Shown here piece after piece: positions 16,481 to 23,327 of a DNA stretch of 64,000 bases. The first letter of the stretch is position 1, and the number at the start of each line of letters is the position of its first letter. The position numbers were made by a program, and so were the translations under genes. A model generated the notes under the pieces. That model saw nothing but the letters and a program-made list of their open reading frames with translations. It was not told where the DNA came from and searched no databases. The DNA comes from Saccharomonospora marina XMU15 (GTDB lineage Bacteria > Actinomycetota > Actinomycetes > Mycobacteriales > Pseudonocardiaceae). The stretch is taken from NCBI RefSeq assembly GCF_000244955.1, contig NZ_CM001439.1, positions 3,328,385-3,392,384 of the forward strand, written 5' to 3'.

Positions 16481-17601
16481 GCACGCCGAACCTGCTGTAC
16501 TCCGATGTGGAGACCGACCTGCGCGCCAGCGTGCGGGATCTGCTCGCCGACCGGTGCGAGCCCTCGACGCTGCTGGCGCGGGTGGAGAGCGAGCAGCCCT
16601 ACGATCCGGCGCTGTGGCGCACGCTCAGCGCGGAGCTCGGCCTCGGCGGGCTGCACGTGCCCGAGGAACTGGGCGGGCAGGGCGCTTCCACCCGGGAGAC
16701 CGCGCTGGTGCTCGAGGAGCTGGGAAGGGCCGTCGCGCCGGTGCCGTTCCTCGGTAGCGCCGTGCTGGCGACGTCGGTGCTGCTGCGCGCCGACACCTCG
16801 ACCGAACCGGTGGCCGCGTTGCTGCGCAGGCTCGCCGGTGGCGAGGCGACCGCCGCGCTCGCCGTGCCGATGTCCTCGGCGGCGGGTTCGGCGTTCCCGT
16901 CCTCGGTGCGGGTGGGCGCCGACGGTTCACTCGACGGCGCGGTCGCCACCGTGGCCGACGCGGCGGTGGCCGACGTGCTCGTGGTGCCCGCCACCGGCGA
17001 CGAAGGGCCCGGTCTGTACGAAGTGGACACCTCTGCCGCCGGGGTGGAGGTGGCGGACGTGGTGCCGCTGGACCTGACCCGGCGGGTCGCGGACGTGACG
17101 CTGCGCCGGGCTCCCGCCCGGTTGCTGGCCGGACCGCGGCTGGCGGTCCCGGCACTGGAGCACGGGCTGCTCGTCGGCGCGGGACTGCTGGCCTCCGAGC
17201 AACTCGGGGTGGCGCAGTGGTGCCTCGACGAGACGGTGAGCTACCTGAAGGGCCGATACCAGTTCGGCCGCCCGGTCGGGTCGTTCCAGGCGCTCAAGCA
17301 CCGCATCGCCGACCGGTGGCTGGAACTGGTTGCCGCGCGGGCCGCGGCCCGCTACGCCGCCGACGTGCTGGCCACCGGCGGGGAGGACGCGGGTGTGGCG
17401 GTGGCGGTCGCGCAGTCGTACTGCGCGGGCGTGGCCGTGCACGCTGCGGAGGAATGCGTCCAGTTGCACGGCGGCATCGGAATGACCTGGGAACACCCGG
17501 CGCACCTCTATCTCAAGCGCGCCAAGGCCGACGAGATCACCCTCGGCGCGCCGGGACGGCACCGCGCCACCCTGGCCGGGCTCGTCGACCTGCCCGGCTG
17601 A
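16477..17601 (+). CDS. acyl-CoA dehydrogenase, non-catalytic partner subunit
   Basis: A 374-residue acyl-CoA dehydrogenase homologue. The fold is recognisable through LGGLHVPEELGGQGAS near 55, QFGRPVGSFQALKHRIAD near 262 and VQLHGGIGMTWEHPAHLYLKR near 328. The usual (Y)EGTSEI segment with the catalytic glutamate is replaced by EITLGAPGRHRATLAG, and the mid-domain FAD-contact region is weakly conserved. This is the pattern of the beta subunit of heteromeric alpha2-beta2 dehydrogenases, and the catalytic homologue is the overlapping upstream gene. It ends the operon and is convergent with cutA after seven bases. Confidence 0.88.
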   Translation: MSTPNLLYSDVETDLRASVRDLLADRCEPSTLLARVESEQPYDPALWRTLSAELGLGGLHVPEELGGQGASTRETALVLEELGRAVAPVPFLGSAVLATSVLLRADTSTEPVAALLRRLAGGEATAALAVPMSSAAGSAFPSSVRVGADGSLDGAVATVADAAVADVLVVPATGDEGPGLYEVDTSAAGVEVADVVPLDLTRRVADVTLRRAPARLLAGPRLAVPALEHGLLVGAGLLASEQLGVAQWCLDETVSYLKGRYQFGRPVGSFQALKHRIADRWLELVAARAAARYAADVLATGGEDAGVAVAVAQSYCAGVAVHAAEECVQLHGGIGMTWEHPAHLYLKRAKADEITLGAPGRHRATLAGLVDLPG

Positions 17602-17608
17602 GCACGGC

Positions 17609-17932
17609 TCAGGTCCGGGTCTCGGTAACGAGCCAGGAAAGGTAGTCTGCGTGGCCCGAGGTGATCGGGGTGACGATCACCTCGGGCACGTCGTAGGTGT
17701 GGTGCTCGGTGAGGTGACGCACCAATGCCTCGGCGCGGTCGGCGGCCGACTTGACCTCGACCCGCCACTCCCGGTCGGTCTCCACGGCTCCCTGCCAGCG
17801 GTAGACGCTGGTGATCGGGCCGACGATCTGCGCGCACGCGCCGAGTTTCGCCTCGACGGCGCTCGCGGCGAGCGCGTGTGCGCGCTCCTCGGAGTCGGTG
17901 GTGGTAGCGACGATGACGTGCTCGGAAGCCAT
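17609..17932 (-). CDS. cutA: divalent-cation tolerance protein CutA
   Basis: A 107-residue CutA1 protein, a very stable trimer with a PII-like fold; it was linked to copper tolerance in E. coli but its true role is unsettled. The family core is present: HVIVATTTDSEERAHALA, LGACAQIVGPITSVYRWQG, EWRVEVKSA and HTYDVPEVIVTPI. The length equals the usual size. An ATG at 17950 would add six residues; neither start has a good ribosome binding site. It is divergent from the TetR gene and convergent with the acyl-CoA operon. Confidence 0.95.
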   Translation of the reverse strand: MASEHVIVATTTDSEERAHALAASAVEAKLGACAQIVGPITSVYRWQGAVETDREWRVEVKSAADRAEALVRHLTEHHTYDVPEVIVTPITSGHADYLSWLVTETRT

Positions 17933-18004
17933 GCGGGCAAGCGTAGTCATCGGTCGTCGAGACCGATGATCGCCACGGGCGCGAACTCGGCGCCACACAC
18001 CGAC

Positions 18005-18042
18005 TTGGCAAGACCGAACGATCGTGCTAAACATGTCGGGTG
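18005..18042 (+). promoter_or_regulatory. promoter with operator in the spacer; leaderless tetR
   Basis: TTGGCA (18005-18010), a 17-base spacer and TAAACA (18028-18033) form a good promoter whose predicted start falls on the GTG of tetR at 18040, so the mRNA is likely leaderless. The palindrome ACGATCGT (18018-18025) lies in the spacer, the classic place for autorepression. Its extended form TAGCACGATCG recurs inverted at 18709-18719. Confidence 0.7.
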
Positions 18043-18636
18043 GGCAAGGGTGAGAGCACGAAGCAGGCGATCCTCGACGAGGCCGCCGAGATCGCCAGCA
18101 GGGTCGGCCTGCAAGGGCTGACCATCGGCACCCTCGCCGCCAGGACGGAACTGTCCAAGAGCGGACTGTTCGCGCACTTTCGGTCCAAGGAGTCGCTGCA
18201 ACTGGACGTGCTGCGGCACACCCGCGACCGGTTCGTCGATGTGGTGGTGCGGCCGGCACTGGCCACCCGCCGCGGCGAGCCACGGGTACGCGCGTTCTTC
18301 GAGCACTGGATGCGCTGGTGCTCCGGCGACGTGCTCAGCGGCGGCTGCCTGTTCACCACTGCCGCCACGGAGTTCGACGACCGGCCCGGCCCGGTACGCG
18401 ACCTGCTGGTGAGCGACGAACGCGACCTCAGGGACACGATCGCGCAGGTGTGCCGGACGGGCGTGGCGGAGGGACACTTCCGCGACGACGTCGATCCCCA
18501 CCAGTTCGCCCAGGACCTGCACGGCATCGTGCTGGCCTACATCCACTCCGCCAGGCTGCTCGACGACCCCGCCGCGCGGCAGCGGGCCGGGCGAGCGTTC
18601 GAAACCCTGCTCGACAGCCTCCGCGCTGCCCGCTGA
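18040..18636 (+). CDS. TetR-family regulator
   Basis: A 198-residue TetR-family repressor. The N-terminal helix-turn-helix is clear (TKQAILDEAAEIASRVGLQGLTIG, then TELSKSGLFAHFRSKESLQ at about 32-50). The C-terminal ligand domain fits the TetR_C_16/YbjK-like type with GGCLFTTAATEFDDRPGPVR. There is no ribosome binding site; the promoter places transcription start at the GTG. The palindrome in the promoter spacer suggests it represses itself, and a second copy in the next gene suggests it controls the GNAT gene 40 bases downstream. Its ligand is unknown. Confidence 0.9.
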   Translation: MGKGESTKQAILDEAAEIASRVGLQGLTIGTLAARTELSKSGLFAHFRSKESLQLDVLRHTRDRFVDVVVRPALATRRGEPRVRAFFEHWMRWCSGDVLSGGCLFTTAATEFDDRPGPVRDLLVSDERDLRDTIAQVCRTGVAEGHFRDDVDPHQFAQDLHGIVLAYIHSARLLDDPAARQRAGRAFETLLDSLRAAR

Positions 18637-18676
18637 CCCCCCCCCAAGCAGGGCCCCACCACAGGAAAGGTGTCAC

Positions 18677-19240
18677 ATGATCCCGCGAGCCGAACTGTCG
18701 GCACTAAATAGCACGATCGATCGTTTTTTTGCCCCGCCCGGCTCGGCCCACGCGGCCGGGGCACGGCGGTGGCCCGTTGTCCGCCCGTTGCGGCCGTCCG
18801 ACCTGCCCCGGGTCGAGGCGATGTCGCCGCGGCTGTCACCCACCTCGCTGCACCACCGGTTCTTCGTCGGAACGCCCGCCATTCCGGCCGCGCTGCTACG
18901 CCAACTGCGGAGACTGGACCACCGGCAGCAGGAGGCCGTCGTCGCGCTCGTCGGGACGGACGTGGTCGGCCTGGCCCAGTACGCGAGCACGGGCAGGCCC
19001 GCCCGCGCGGACCTGGCGGTGCTGGTGGTGGACTCCTGGCAACGCATGGGTGTGGGGCGGGCGCTGGTGACGCGGCTCGCCGACCTCGCCAGCGCACAGG
19101 GTGTCCGCACCTTCGACGCGGCCGTGCTGCCCGGCAACGACGCGGCACACCTGGGTATCGCCGCCATGTGGCCGGGTGCGCTGGGCACGGCCGACGAGGA
19201 CAGCATCAACTACCAGCTACCGCTACCACCGCCCGGCTGA
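18677..19240 (+). CDS. GNAT N-acetyltransferase
   Basis: A 187-residue protein with a GNAT acetyltransferase domain (about 33-165). The acetyl-CoA-binding segment VDSWQRMGVGRALVTRLADLA is near 116-136, preceded by LAVLVV on the typical beta-4 strand. About 30 N-terminal residues are not part of the fold. The start is nevertheless firm because AGGAAAGG lies seven bases before the ATG. The substrate is unknown. It follows tetR by 40 bases and contains a copy of the tetR operator near its 5' end, so it is probably part of that small regulon. Confidence 0.85.
   Translation: MIPRAELSALNSTIDRFFAPPGSAHAAGARRWPVVRPLRPSDLPRVEAMSPRLSPTSLHHRFFVGTPAIPAALLRQLRRLDHRQQEAVVALVGTDVVGLAQYASTGRPARADLAVLVVDSWQRMGVGRALVTRLADLASAQGVRTFDAAVLPGNDAAHLGIAAMWPGALGTADEDSINYQLPLPPPG
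18709..18726. promoter_or_regulatory. second TetR-type palindrome, inside the GNAT gene
   Basis: ACGATCGATCGT (18713-18724) is a perfect 12-base palindrome within the first codons of the GNAT gene. With its flank, TAGCACGATCG matches the reverse complement of the site in the tetR promoter. It is followed by a run of seven T. Binding here could block elongation or form a loop with the upstream site. Confidence 0.55.
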
Positions 19241-19252
19241 GCGCGGCGCGGC

Positions 19253-20251
19253 TCAATCGCCCGCGAGAAACCGGCGTGGGTTGTCGACGAGCATCCGCCG
19301 CAACTGCCGTTCGGTGACGCCCCGCTGCCGCAACGCGGGCAGCACGTCCCTGGTGATGTGCAGGTAGTGCCAGTTCGGCAGCACGCTGGGCAGCTTGTCC
19401 CTCGGCAGCCAGTCGATGTAGCAGGCGGCGTCGTGCGAGAGCACCAGGTGCTCGTCGTAGCCGCGCTCGCACAGCCGCACCACGGTGTCCACCCTCCGCT
19501 CGAACGGCAGGATGGTGTCCACCCCGAACCGGTCCATCCCCAGCAGCGAGCCCCGGTCGGCCAGTGCCATGAGGTAGTCCAGGTCGGTGGTGTCGCCGCA
19601 GTGCCCGATCAGCACGCGCGAGAGATCGACCCCCTCGGCCTCGAACGCGTTCTGCTGGGCCAGCCCCTGCCTGCTGCCCGCATGGGTGTGCGTCATGATC
19701 GGCGTGCCCGTGCGGTGATGTGCCTCGGCGACCGCACGCAACACCCTGGCTATCCCGCTGGTGATGCCCGCCCTGTCGGTGACGCACTTGAGCACTCCCG
19801 CCTTCACCCCGGTGCCCGCTATGCCGTCGGTGATGTCGCCGACGAACATCTCCACCAGTGGCTCAGCGTCGCCGAAGGGACCGCCAGGCCCGCGCTGGTG
19901 CAGGAAGTGCGGCAGGTCGCGATAGGTGTAGAGGCCGGTCGCGACGACGATGTTGAGGTCGACCTCGGCCGCGACCCGCTGGATGCGCCGGATGTCGCGG
20001 CCAAGACCGACGACGGTGGGATCGACGATCGTGTCGATCCCCTCGGCCGCCAACTCGTTCAGCCGCCGCACGGCCTCCGGCACGTCGCTCGCCTCGCGGA
20101 AGCCCTCGTACTCGGGATAGTTCACCAGGAACTCCGGGCTGAGCACGAAGATGTGTTCGTGGGCCAGCACCCTGCCCAGCCGCGACGCGCTCACCGGACC
20201 GCGCACGGTTTGCACCTGCTTGGCCCGCCGCGCCGGTCCGGTCTCGGCCAC
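19253..20251 (-). CDS. phosphotriesterase-like lactonase (PLL)
   Basis: A 332-residue amidohydrolase-superfamily enzyme of the phosphotriesterase family. The binuclear-metal ligands are all present: HEH near residue 30 (LAHEHIFVLSPE), the carboxylated lysine in GVLKCVTD near 154, THTHAG near 187, IGHCGDTTD near 216 and the aspartate in LSHDAACY near 272. The sequence is close to mycobacterial PPH (Rv0230c), a lactonase that opens acyl-homoserine and other lactones and has weak phosphotriesterase side activity. It lies 64 bases after two SDR genes and is probably their operon partner. Opening a lactone to a hydroxy acid would feed the kinase/dehydrogenase operon at 11.7 kb; this link is inference. 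Confidence 0.9.
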   Translation of the reverse strand: MAETGPARRAKQVQTVRGPVSASRLGRVLAHEHIFVLSPEFLVNYPEYEGFREASDVPEAVRRLNELAAEGIDTIVDPTVVGLGRDIRRIQRVAAEVDLNIVVATGLYTYRDLPHFLHQRGPGGPFGDAEPLVEMFVGDITDGIAGTGVKAGVLKCVTDRAGITSGIARVLRAVAEAHHRTGTPIMTHTHAGSRQGLAQQNAFEAEGVDLSRVLIGHCGDTTDLDYLMALADRGSLLGMDRFGVDTILPFERRVDTVVRLCERGYDEHLVLSHDAACYIDWLPRDKLPSVLPNWHYLHITRDVLPALRQRGVTERQLRRMLVDNPRRFLAGD

Positions 20252-20315
20252 CGAGGGCCACCTCGCCTTCTTCCCGGGACCTCAGGACACGGCTGTCCGC
20301 CGCGCCCGGATCGCC

Positions 20316-21101
20316 TCACTCCTGCAGCGCCTGCTCCACCTTTCGCTGCAGCTTGTTCATCCCGGCGAGCCAGCGATCGGTCTGGGTGGCGCGGGTGGCG
20401 TAGTAGTCGGCCACCTCCGGGTGCGGCAGGATCAGGAAGCCGCCGTCCCGCAGGCCCGCGACGCAGCTTTCGGCCACCTGCTCCGGCTCGATCGCGCCCG
20501 CGCCCATGATGAGGTCGCCACCCCTGCCCGCGTCCGCGAGCATCCGGGTCCGGACACCTTGCGGGCACACCGCCTGCACGGTGATGCCCCGATGCCGGTA
20601 AGTGGCCTGAAGCCATTCGGCGAAGGCCACGGTGGCGTGCTTGCTGACCGAGTACGGTGCCGACCCGAGATTGGTGAGCAGCCCTGCCGCCGATGCGGTG
20701 GCCAGAAAGTGGCCCCTGCCCCGTTCCAGCCAGCCGGGCAGCAACTGCCTGGCAGCACGCACGTGGGCCATCACGTTGACCTCCCACGAGCGGGCCCACG
20801 CCTCCTCGCCGGCCTCGGGCCCGCCGTGCACGGCCACACCCGCGTTGGCGCAGAACAGGTCGATCTCACCCAGCACCCGCCGCGCCTCGGTGACCAGCGC
20901 GCGCGCGCCGTCCTCGCTCGCGACGTCGCCTGCGAAGGCCGTGCCGCCCACCTCGGCGGCCACCGCACGGGCGGCGTCACCGTCGAGGTCGGCCACCACG
21001 ACACGCGCGCCCTCACCGGCGAGGCGGCGGGCGAGCGCGGCGCCGATGCCGCCACCGGCGCCGGTGACGACCACACCGGCGTCGGGGAAGTCGAAGCTCA
21101 C
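20316..21101 (-). CDS. SDR oxidoreductase
   Basis: A 261-residue short-chain dehydrogenase/reductase. The NAD(P) motif TGAGGGIG is near residue 13, the acidic VVADLDGD suggests NAD preference, CANAGV replaces NNAG near 86, and the catalytic tyrosine is in YSVSKHA near 154. The 40-residue C-terminal extension (ILPHPEVADYYATRATQTDRW to KLQRKVEQAL) is typical of a subgroup often found beside acyl-CoA genes. The GTG start overlaps the stop of the upstream SDR by four bases. It is probably co-transcribed with that SDR and the lactonase from the operator region at 21870. The substrate is an unidentified alcohol or ketone. Confidence 0.9.
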   Translation of the reverse strand: MSFDFPDAGVVVTGAGGGIGAALARRLAGEGARVVVADLDGDAARAVAAEVGGTAFAGDVASEDGARALVTEARRVLGEIDLFCANAGVAVHGGPEAGEEAWARSWEVNVMAHVRAARQLLPGWLERGRGHFLATASAAGLLTNLGSAPYSVSKHATVAFAEWLQATYRHRGITVQAVCPQGVRTRMLADAGRGGDLIMGAGAIEPEQVAESCVAGLRDGGFLILPHPEVADYYATRATQTDRWLAGMNKLQRKVEQALQE

Positions 21102-21850
21102 AAGCCACCGCCGAGCGTGCTGCCGCCGTCGATCACGAGCGTCTGCCCGGTGATCCAGCTCGCCCGGTCGGACAGCAGGAACGCCACCGCGCCCGCGACG
21201 TCCTCGGGAATCCCCAGCCGCTTCATCGGATAGGCCGCGGCGACCTCGTCCTCGCGGTTCTCGTACAGCGCGGTCGCGAACTTGGTCTTCACCACCGCGG
21301 GCGCCACCGCGTTCACCCTGATCGCGGGCGCGAGTTCGGCCGCCAGCTCGGTGGTCAGCCGGATCAGCGCCGCCTTGGACACGCCGTACATGCCGATACC
21401 GGGCGAGGAGCGCAGTCCCGCGATGGAGGCGACGTTGACCACCGCGCCGCCGTGCTCGCCCATCCACGCGTCCCGCGCCCTGCGGGTCCACGCCAGCGGG
21501 GCCAGCACGTTCACCGCGAAGATCTTGGCCGCCGCCTCGATGTCGACGTCGATCGTCGGACCGTAGACGGGGTTGATGCCGGTGTTGTTGACCAGCAGGT
21601 CCAGGCTGCCGAACGTCTCGACGGTGCGGGCGACGGCCTGCTCCTGATGCTCGGGATCGTCGGCCTTGCCCGGCACGCCGATCGCGACAGCCTCGCCGCC
21701 GAGCTGTTCGACGGCGTCAGCGAGCGGCTCGGGCTTTCGGGCCGTGATACACACCTTGGCGCCCGCCTCGACGAGCGCGTGCGCCACGCCGAGTCCGATG
21801 CCGCGGCTGGCGCCTGTCACAATGGCCACGCGGCCCTTGAGGGAATTCAC
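21098..21850 (-). CDS. SDR oxidoreductase, FabG-like
   Basis: A 250-residue classical SDR. It carries TGASRGIG near residue 13, CITARKPEPL after the second strand (favouring NADP), NNTG near 92, serine in VNVASIAGL near 144, YGVSKAA near 158 and the C-terminal GQTLVIDGGSTLG. It is the first gene of the minus-strand SDR-SDR-lactonase unit and is divergent from a TetR gene, with a 14-base palindrome in the 43-base gap between them. It is probably repressed by that TetR. The substrate is unknown. Confidence 0.92.
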   Translation of the reverse strand: MNSLKGRVAIVTGASRGIGLGVAHALVEAGAKVCITARKPEPLADAVEQLGGEAVAIGVPGKADDPEHQEQAVARTVETFGSLDLLVNNTGINPVYGPTIDVDIEAAAKIFAVNVLAPLAWTRRARDAWMGEHGGAVVNVASIAGLRSSPGIGMYGVSKAALIRLTTELAAELAPAIRVNAVAPAVVKTKFATALYENREDEVAAAYPMKRLGIPEDVAGAVAFLLSDRASWITGQTLVIDGGSTLGGGL

Positions 21851-21869
21851 CGGGTTTCTCCTATCACGC

Positions 21870-21883
21870 TAAGCGCTCGCTTA
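21870..21883. promoter_or_regulatory. TetR operator between divergent SDR and tetR
   Basis: TAAGCGCTCGCTTA is a perfect inverted repeat with a two-base centre, ten bases before the tetR ATG and 20 bases before the SDR start on the other strand. The half-sites are identical to those at 11695-11708. Position and symmetry indicate autoregulation plus control of the divergent operon. Confidence 0.8.
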
Positions 21884-21893
21884 CAATCCTCGC

Positions 21894-22508
21894 ATGACGA
21901 TGTCCCTGTCGGCCGACTTGTGGCCCGACGTCCAGCCGGAGGCGGCACGCAGGTTGATGCTGGCCGGGGTCGAGTCGTTCGCGCGGCGCGGCTACCACGC
22001 CACCACCACCCGCGACATCGCCAGTGGCGCCGGCATGAGCCCGGCCGCGCTGTACGTCCACTTCCCTTCCAAGGCCGCGTTGCTGTTCGCGATCAGCCGC
22101 AACGGGCACCAGCAGGCGCTGGCACTCGTGCGGGAGGCCGCCGAGGAGGCCGATTCGCCGGTCGAGGGCGTCCGCCTGATCGTGGAGCGGTTCGTGACCT
22201 GGCATGCCCGGCGGCACACCGTCGCCAGGGTGGTGCAGTACGAACTGCAGGCGCTGCCGGAGAAGGAGTTCGAGGTGGTGGCGGATCTGCGGCGCGGGAT
22301 CGAGCGGATCATGCGCGACCTGGTGGTGCGCGGCATGGAGTCGGGCGACTTCACCGTCGCCGATCCGGGCACGGCGGCGCGGGCGGTGCTGTCGCTGGGC
22401 ATCGACGTCGCGCGCTGGTACTCCGAGCGGGCGCGCAAGGCGCCTGCGGTGCTCGGCGAGGAATACGGCGAGCTGGCGCTGCGCATGCTGGGGGCGAAGG
22501 TCGACTGA
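21894..22508 (+). CDS. TetR-family regulator, proposed master of two operons
   Basis: A 204-residue TetR-family regulator. Helix-turn-helix at about 20-65: RRLMLAGVESFARRGYHATTTRDIASGAG then MSPAALYVHFPSKAALLFAI. The C-terminal domain has the KstR2/FadR-like look of acyl-CoA-sensing members (for example RRHTVARVVQYELQALPEKEF and ARAVLSLGIDVARWY), so a CoA thioester ligand is plausible. The gene is divergent from the SDR-SDR-lactonase operon with a shared palindrome between them; the same palindrome sits at the promoter of the 11.7 kb operon. Its start leaves only ten bases after the operator, so the mRNA may be leaderless or nearly so. Confidence 0.9.
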   Translation: MTMSLSADLWPDVQPEAARRLMLAGVESFARRGYHATTTRDIASGAGMSPAALYVHFPSKAALLFAISRNGHQQALALVREAAEEADSPVEGVRLIVERFVTWHARRHTVARVVQYELQALPEKEFEVVADLRRGIERIMRDLVVRGMESGDFTVADPGTAARAVLSLGIDVARWYSERARKAPAVLGEEYGELALRMLGAKVD

Positions 22509-22558
22509 CCGCGGCTCACACTCACCTCCTGCCCGGCGACGCTGACGCCGCAACATAC

Positions 22559-22572
22559 TAAGCGCTCGCTCA
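22559..22572. promoter_or_regulatory. orphan copy of the TetR operator
   Basis: TAAGCGCTCGCTCA differs from the perfect operator by one base. It lies between two convergent tetR genes, 50 bases past the end of one, with no start codon of a credible gene after it. It could be a decoy site or a relic of a lost gene. Confidence 0.5.
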
Positions 22573-22590
22573 CCCGTCACGCCACCCCCG

Positions 22591-22690
22591 GCGCGAGTCC
22601 CCCCTTCCTGCCCGCGAGTCCCCCGCTCTCGCCCGCGAGTTCTGCGCGGCTGCCCGCGAGTTCTGCGTTCCGGGCCACGGGTCCTGCGCG
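22591..22690. repeat. inverted, degenerate copy of the 21-bp repeat family
   Basis: Four to five units with 21-base spacing and core CCGCGAGTTCTGCG, whose reverse complement matches the repeat at 9246-9366. The stretch sits between the two convergent tetR genes. It is non-coding; nothing else is seen in it. Confidence 0.8.
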
Positions 22691-22709
22691 CGCGAGTGTG
22701 CGCGGGAAC

Positions 22710-23327
22710 TCACCGGGCGCCCGCGCTGCTGGAGCGCTCGGCCACCATCGGCTCCAGCAGGGTGGCCCACTGCCGCGCGATCTGCTCGCGCCGCTTGGTG
22801 TCGTCGGTCAGCAGGTTCGCCAGGCCCAGGCCACGGGCGAGGTCGAGGGTGGCCTGCACGGTCTCCCGCACGCCCTGCCGCGACTCGTCGGCACCGAGCA
22901 GCTCGACCGCCATCCGGTGCGCCTCCCTGCCCACCTGCGCCTCCAGCGGCGCCAGGACCGCGCGCAACGCCTCGTCGGTGGAGGCGGCGACCCACAGGTG
23001 CAGCGCGGCACGGAACTTCGGCCCGGTGTAGAGATTGAGCAACATCCGCGCGACCGGACCGGCCCGGGAAGGGCCCTCCGGCAGCGCCGCCGCCTGCTCG
23101 CGCAGCTCGGCGATCTGCTCCTCGGTGAGAAACTCCACGGCGGCGACGACCAGCTGCTCCCTGGTCGGGAAGTGGTGTTGGGCCGCGCCGCGCGACACCC
23201 CGGCGCGCTCGGCGATCACACCCACCGTGGTGCCGTTCCAGCCCAACTCGGCCAGACACTCGACGGCGGCGTCCACCAGCCGCCGCCGAGTGGTCCTGCT
23301 GCGTTCCTGCCTCGGCTCACGCGCCAT
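22710..23327 (-). CDS. TetR-family regulator, last gene of the carboxylase operon
   Basis: A 205-residue TetR-family regulator. The DNA-binding part reads RRRLVDAAVECLAELGWNGTTVGVIAERAGVSRGAAQHHFPTREQL. The C-terminal domain is of the TetR_C type seen near acyl-CoA genes. The ATG used here overlaps the end of the SDR gene by 11 bases; an ATG at 23339 would add four residues. As the distal gene of an eight-gene acyl-CoA carboxylase operon it is likely to be the local regulator, comparable in position and role to AtuR in acyclic terpene clusters. Its operator may be the imperfect palindrome at 32623-32638; this is inference. Confidence 0.88.
   Translation of the reverse strand: MAREPRQERSRTTRRRLVDAAVECLAELGWNGTTVGVIAERAGVSRGAAQHHFPTREQLVVAAVEFLTEEQIAELREQAAALPEGPSRAGPVARMLLNLYTGPKFRAALHLWVAASTDEALRAVLAPLEAQVGREAHRMAVELLGADESRQGVRETVQATLDLARGLGLANLLTDDTKRREQIARQWATLLEPMVAERSSSAGAR

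Noticed and set aside
18720-18731. T-run after the 18713 palindrome as a Rho-independent terminator
   Set aside because: The palindrome is only 12 bp without a loop and lies inside a gene with a strong ribosome binding site; an operator is likelier.
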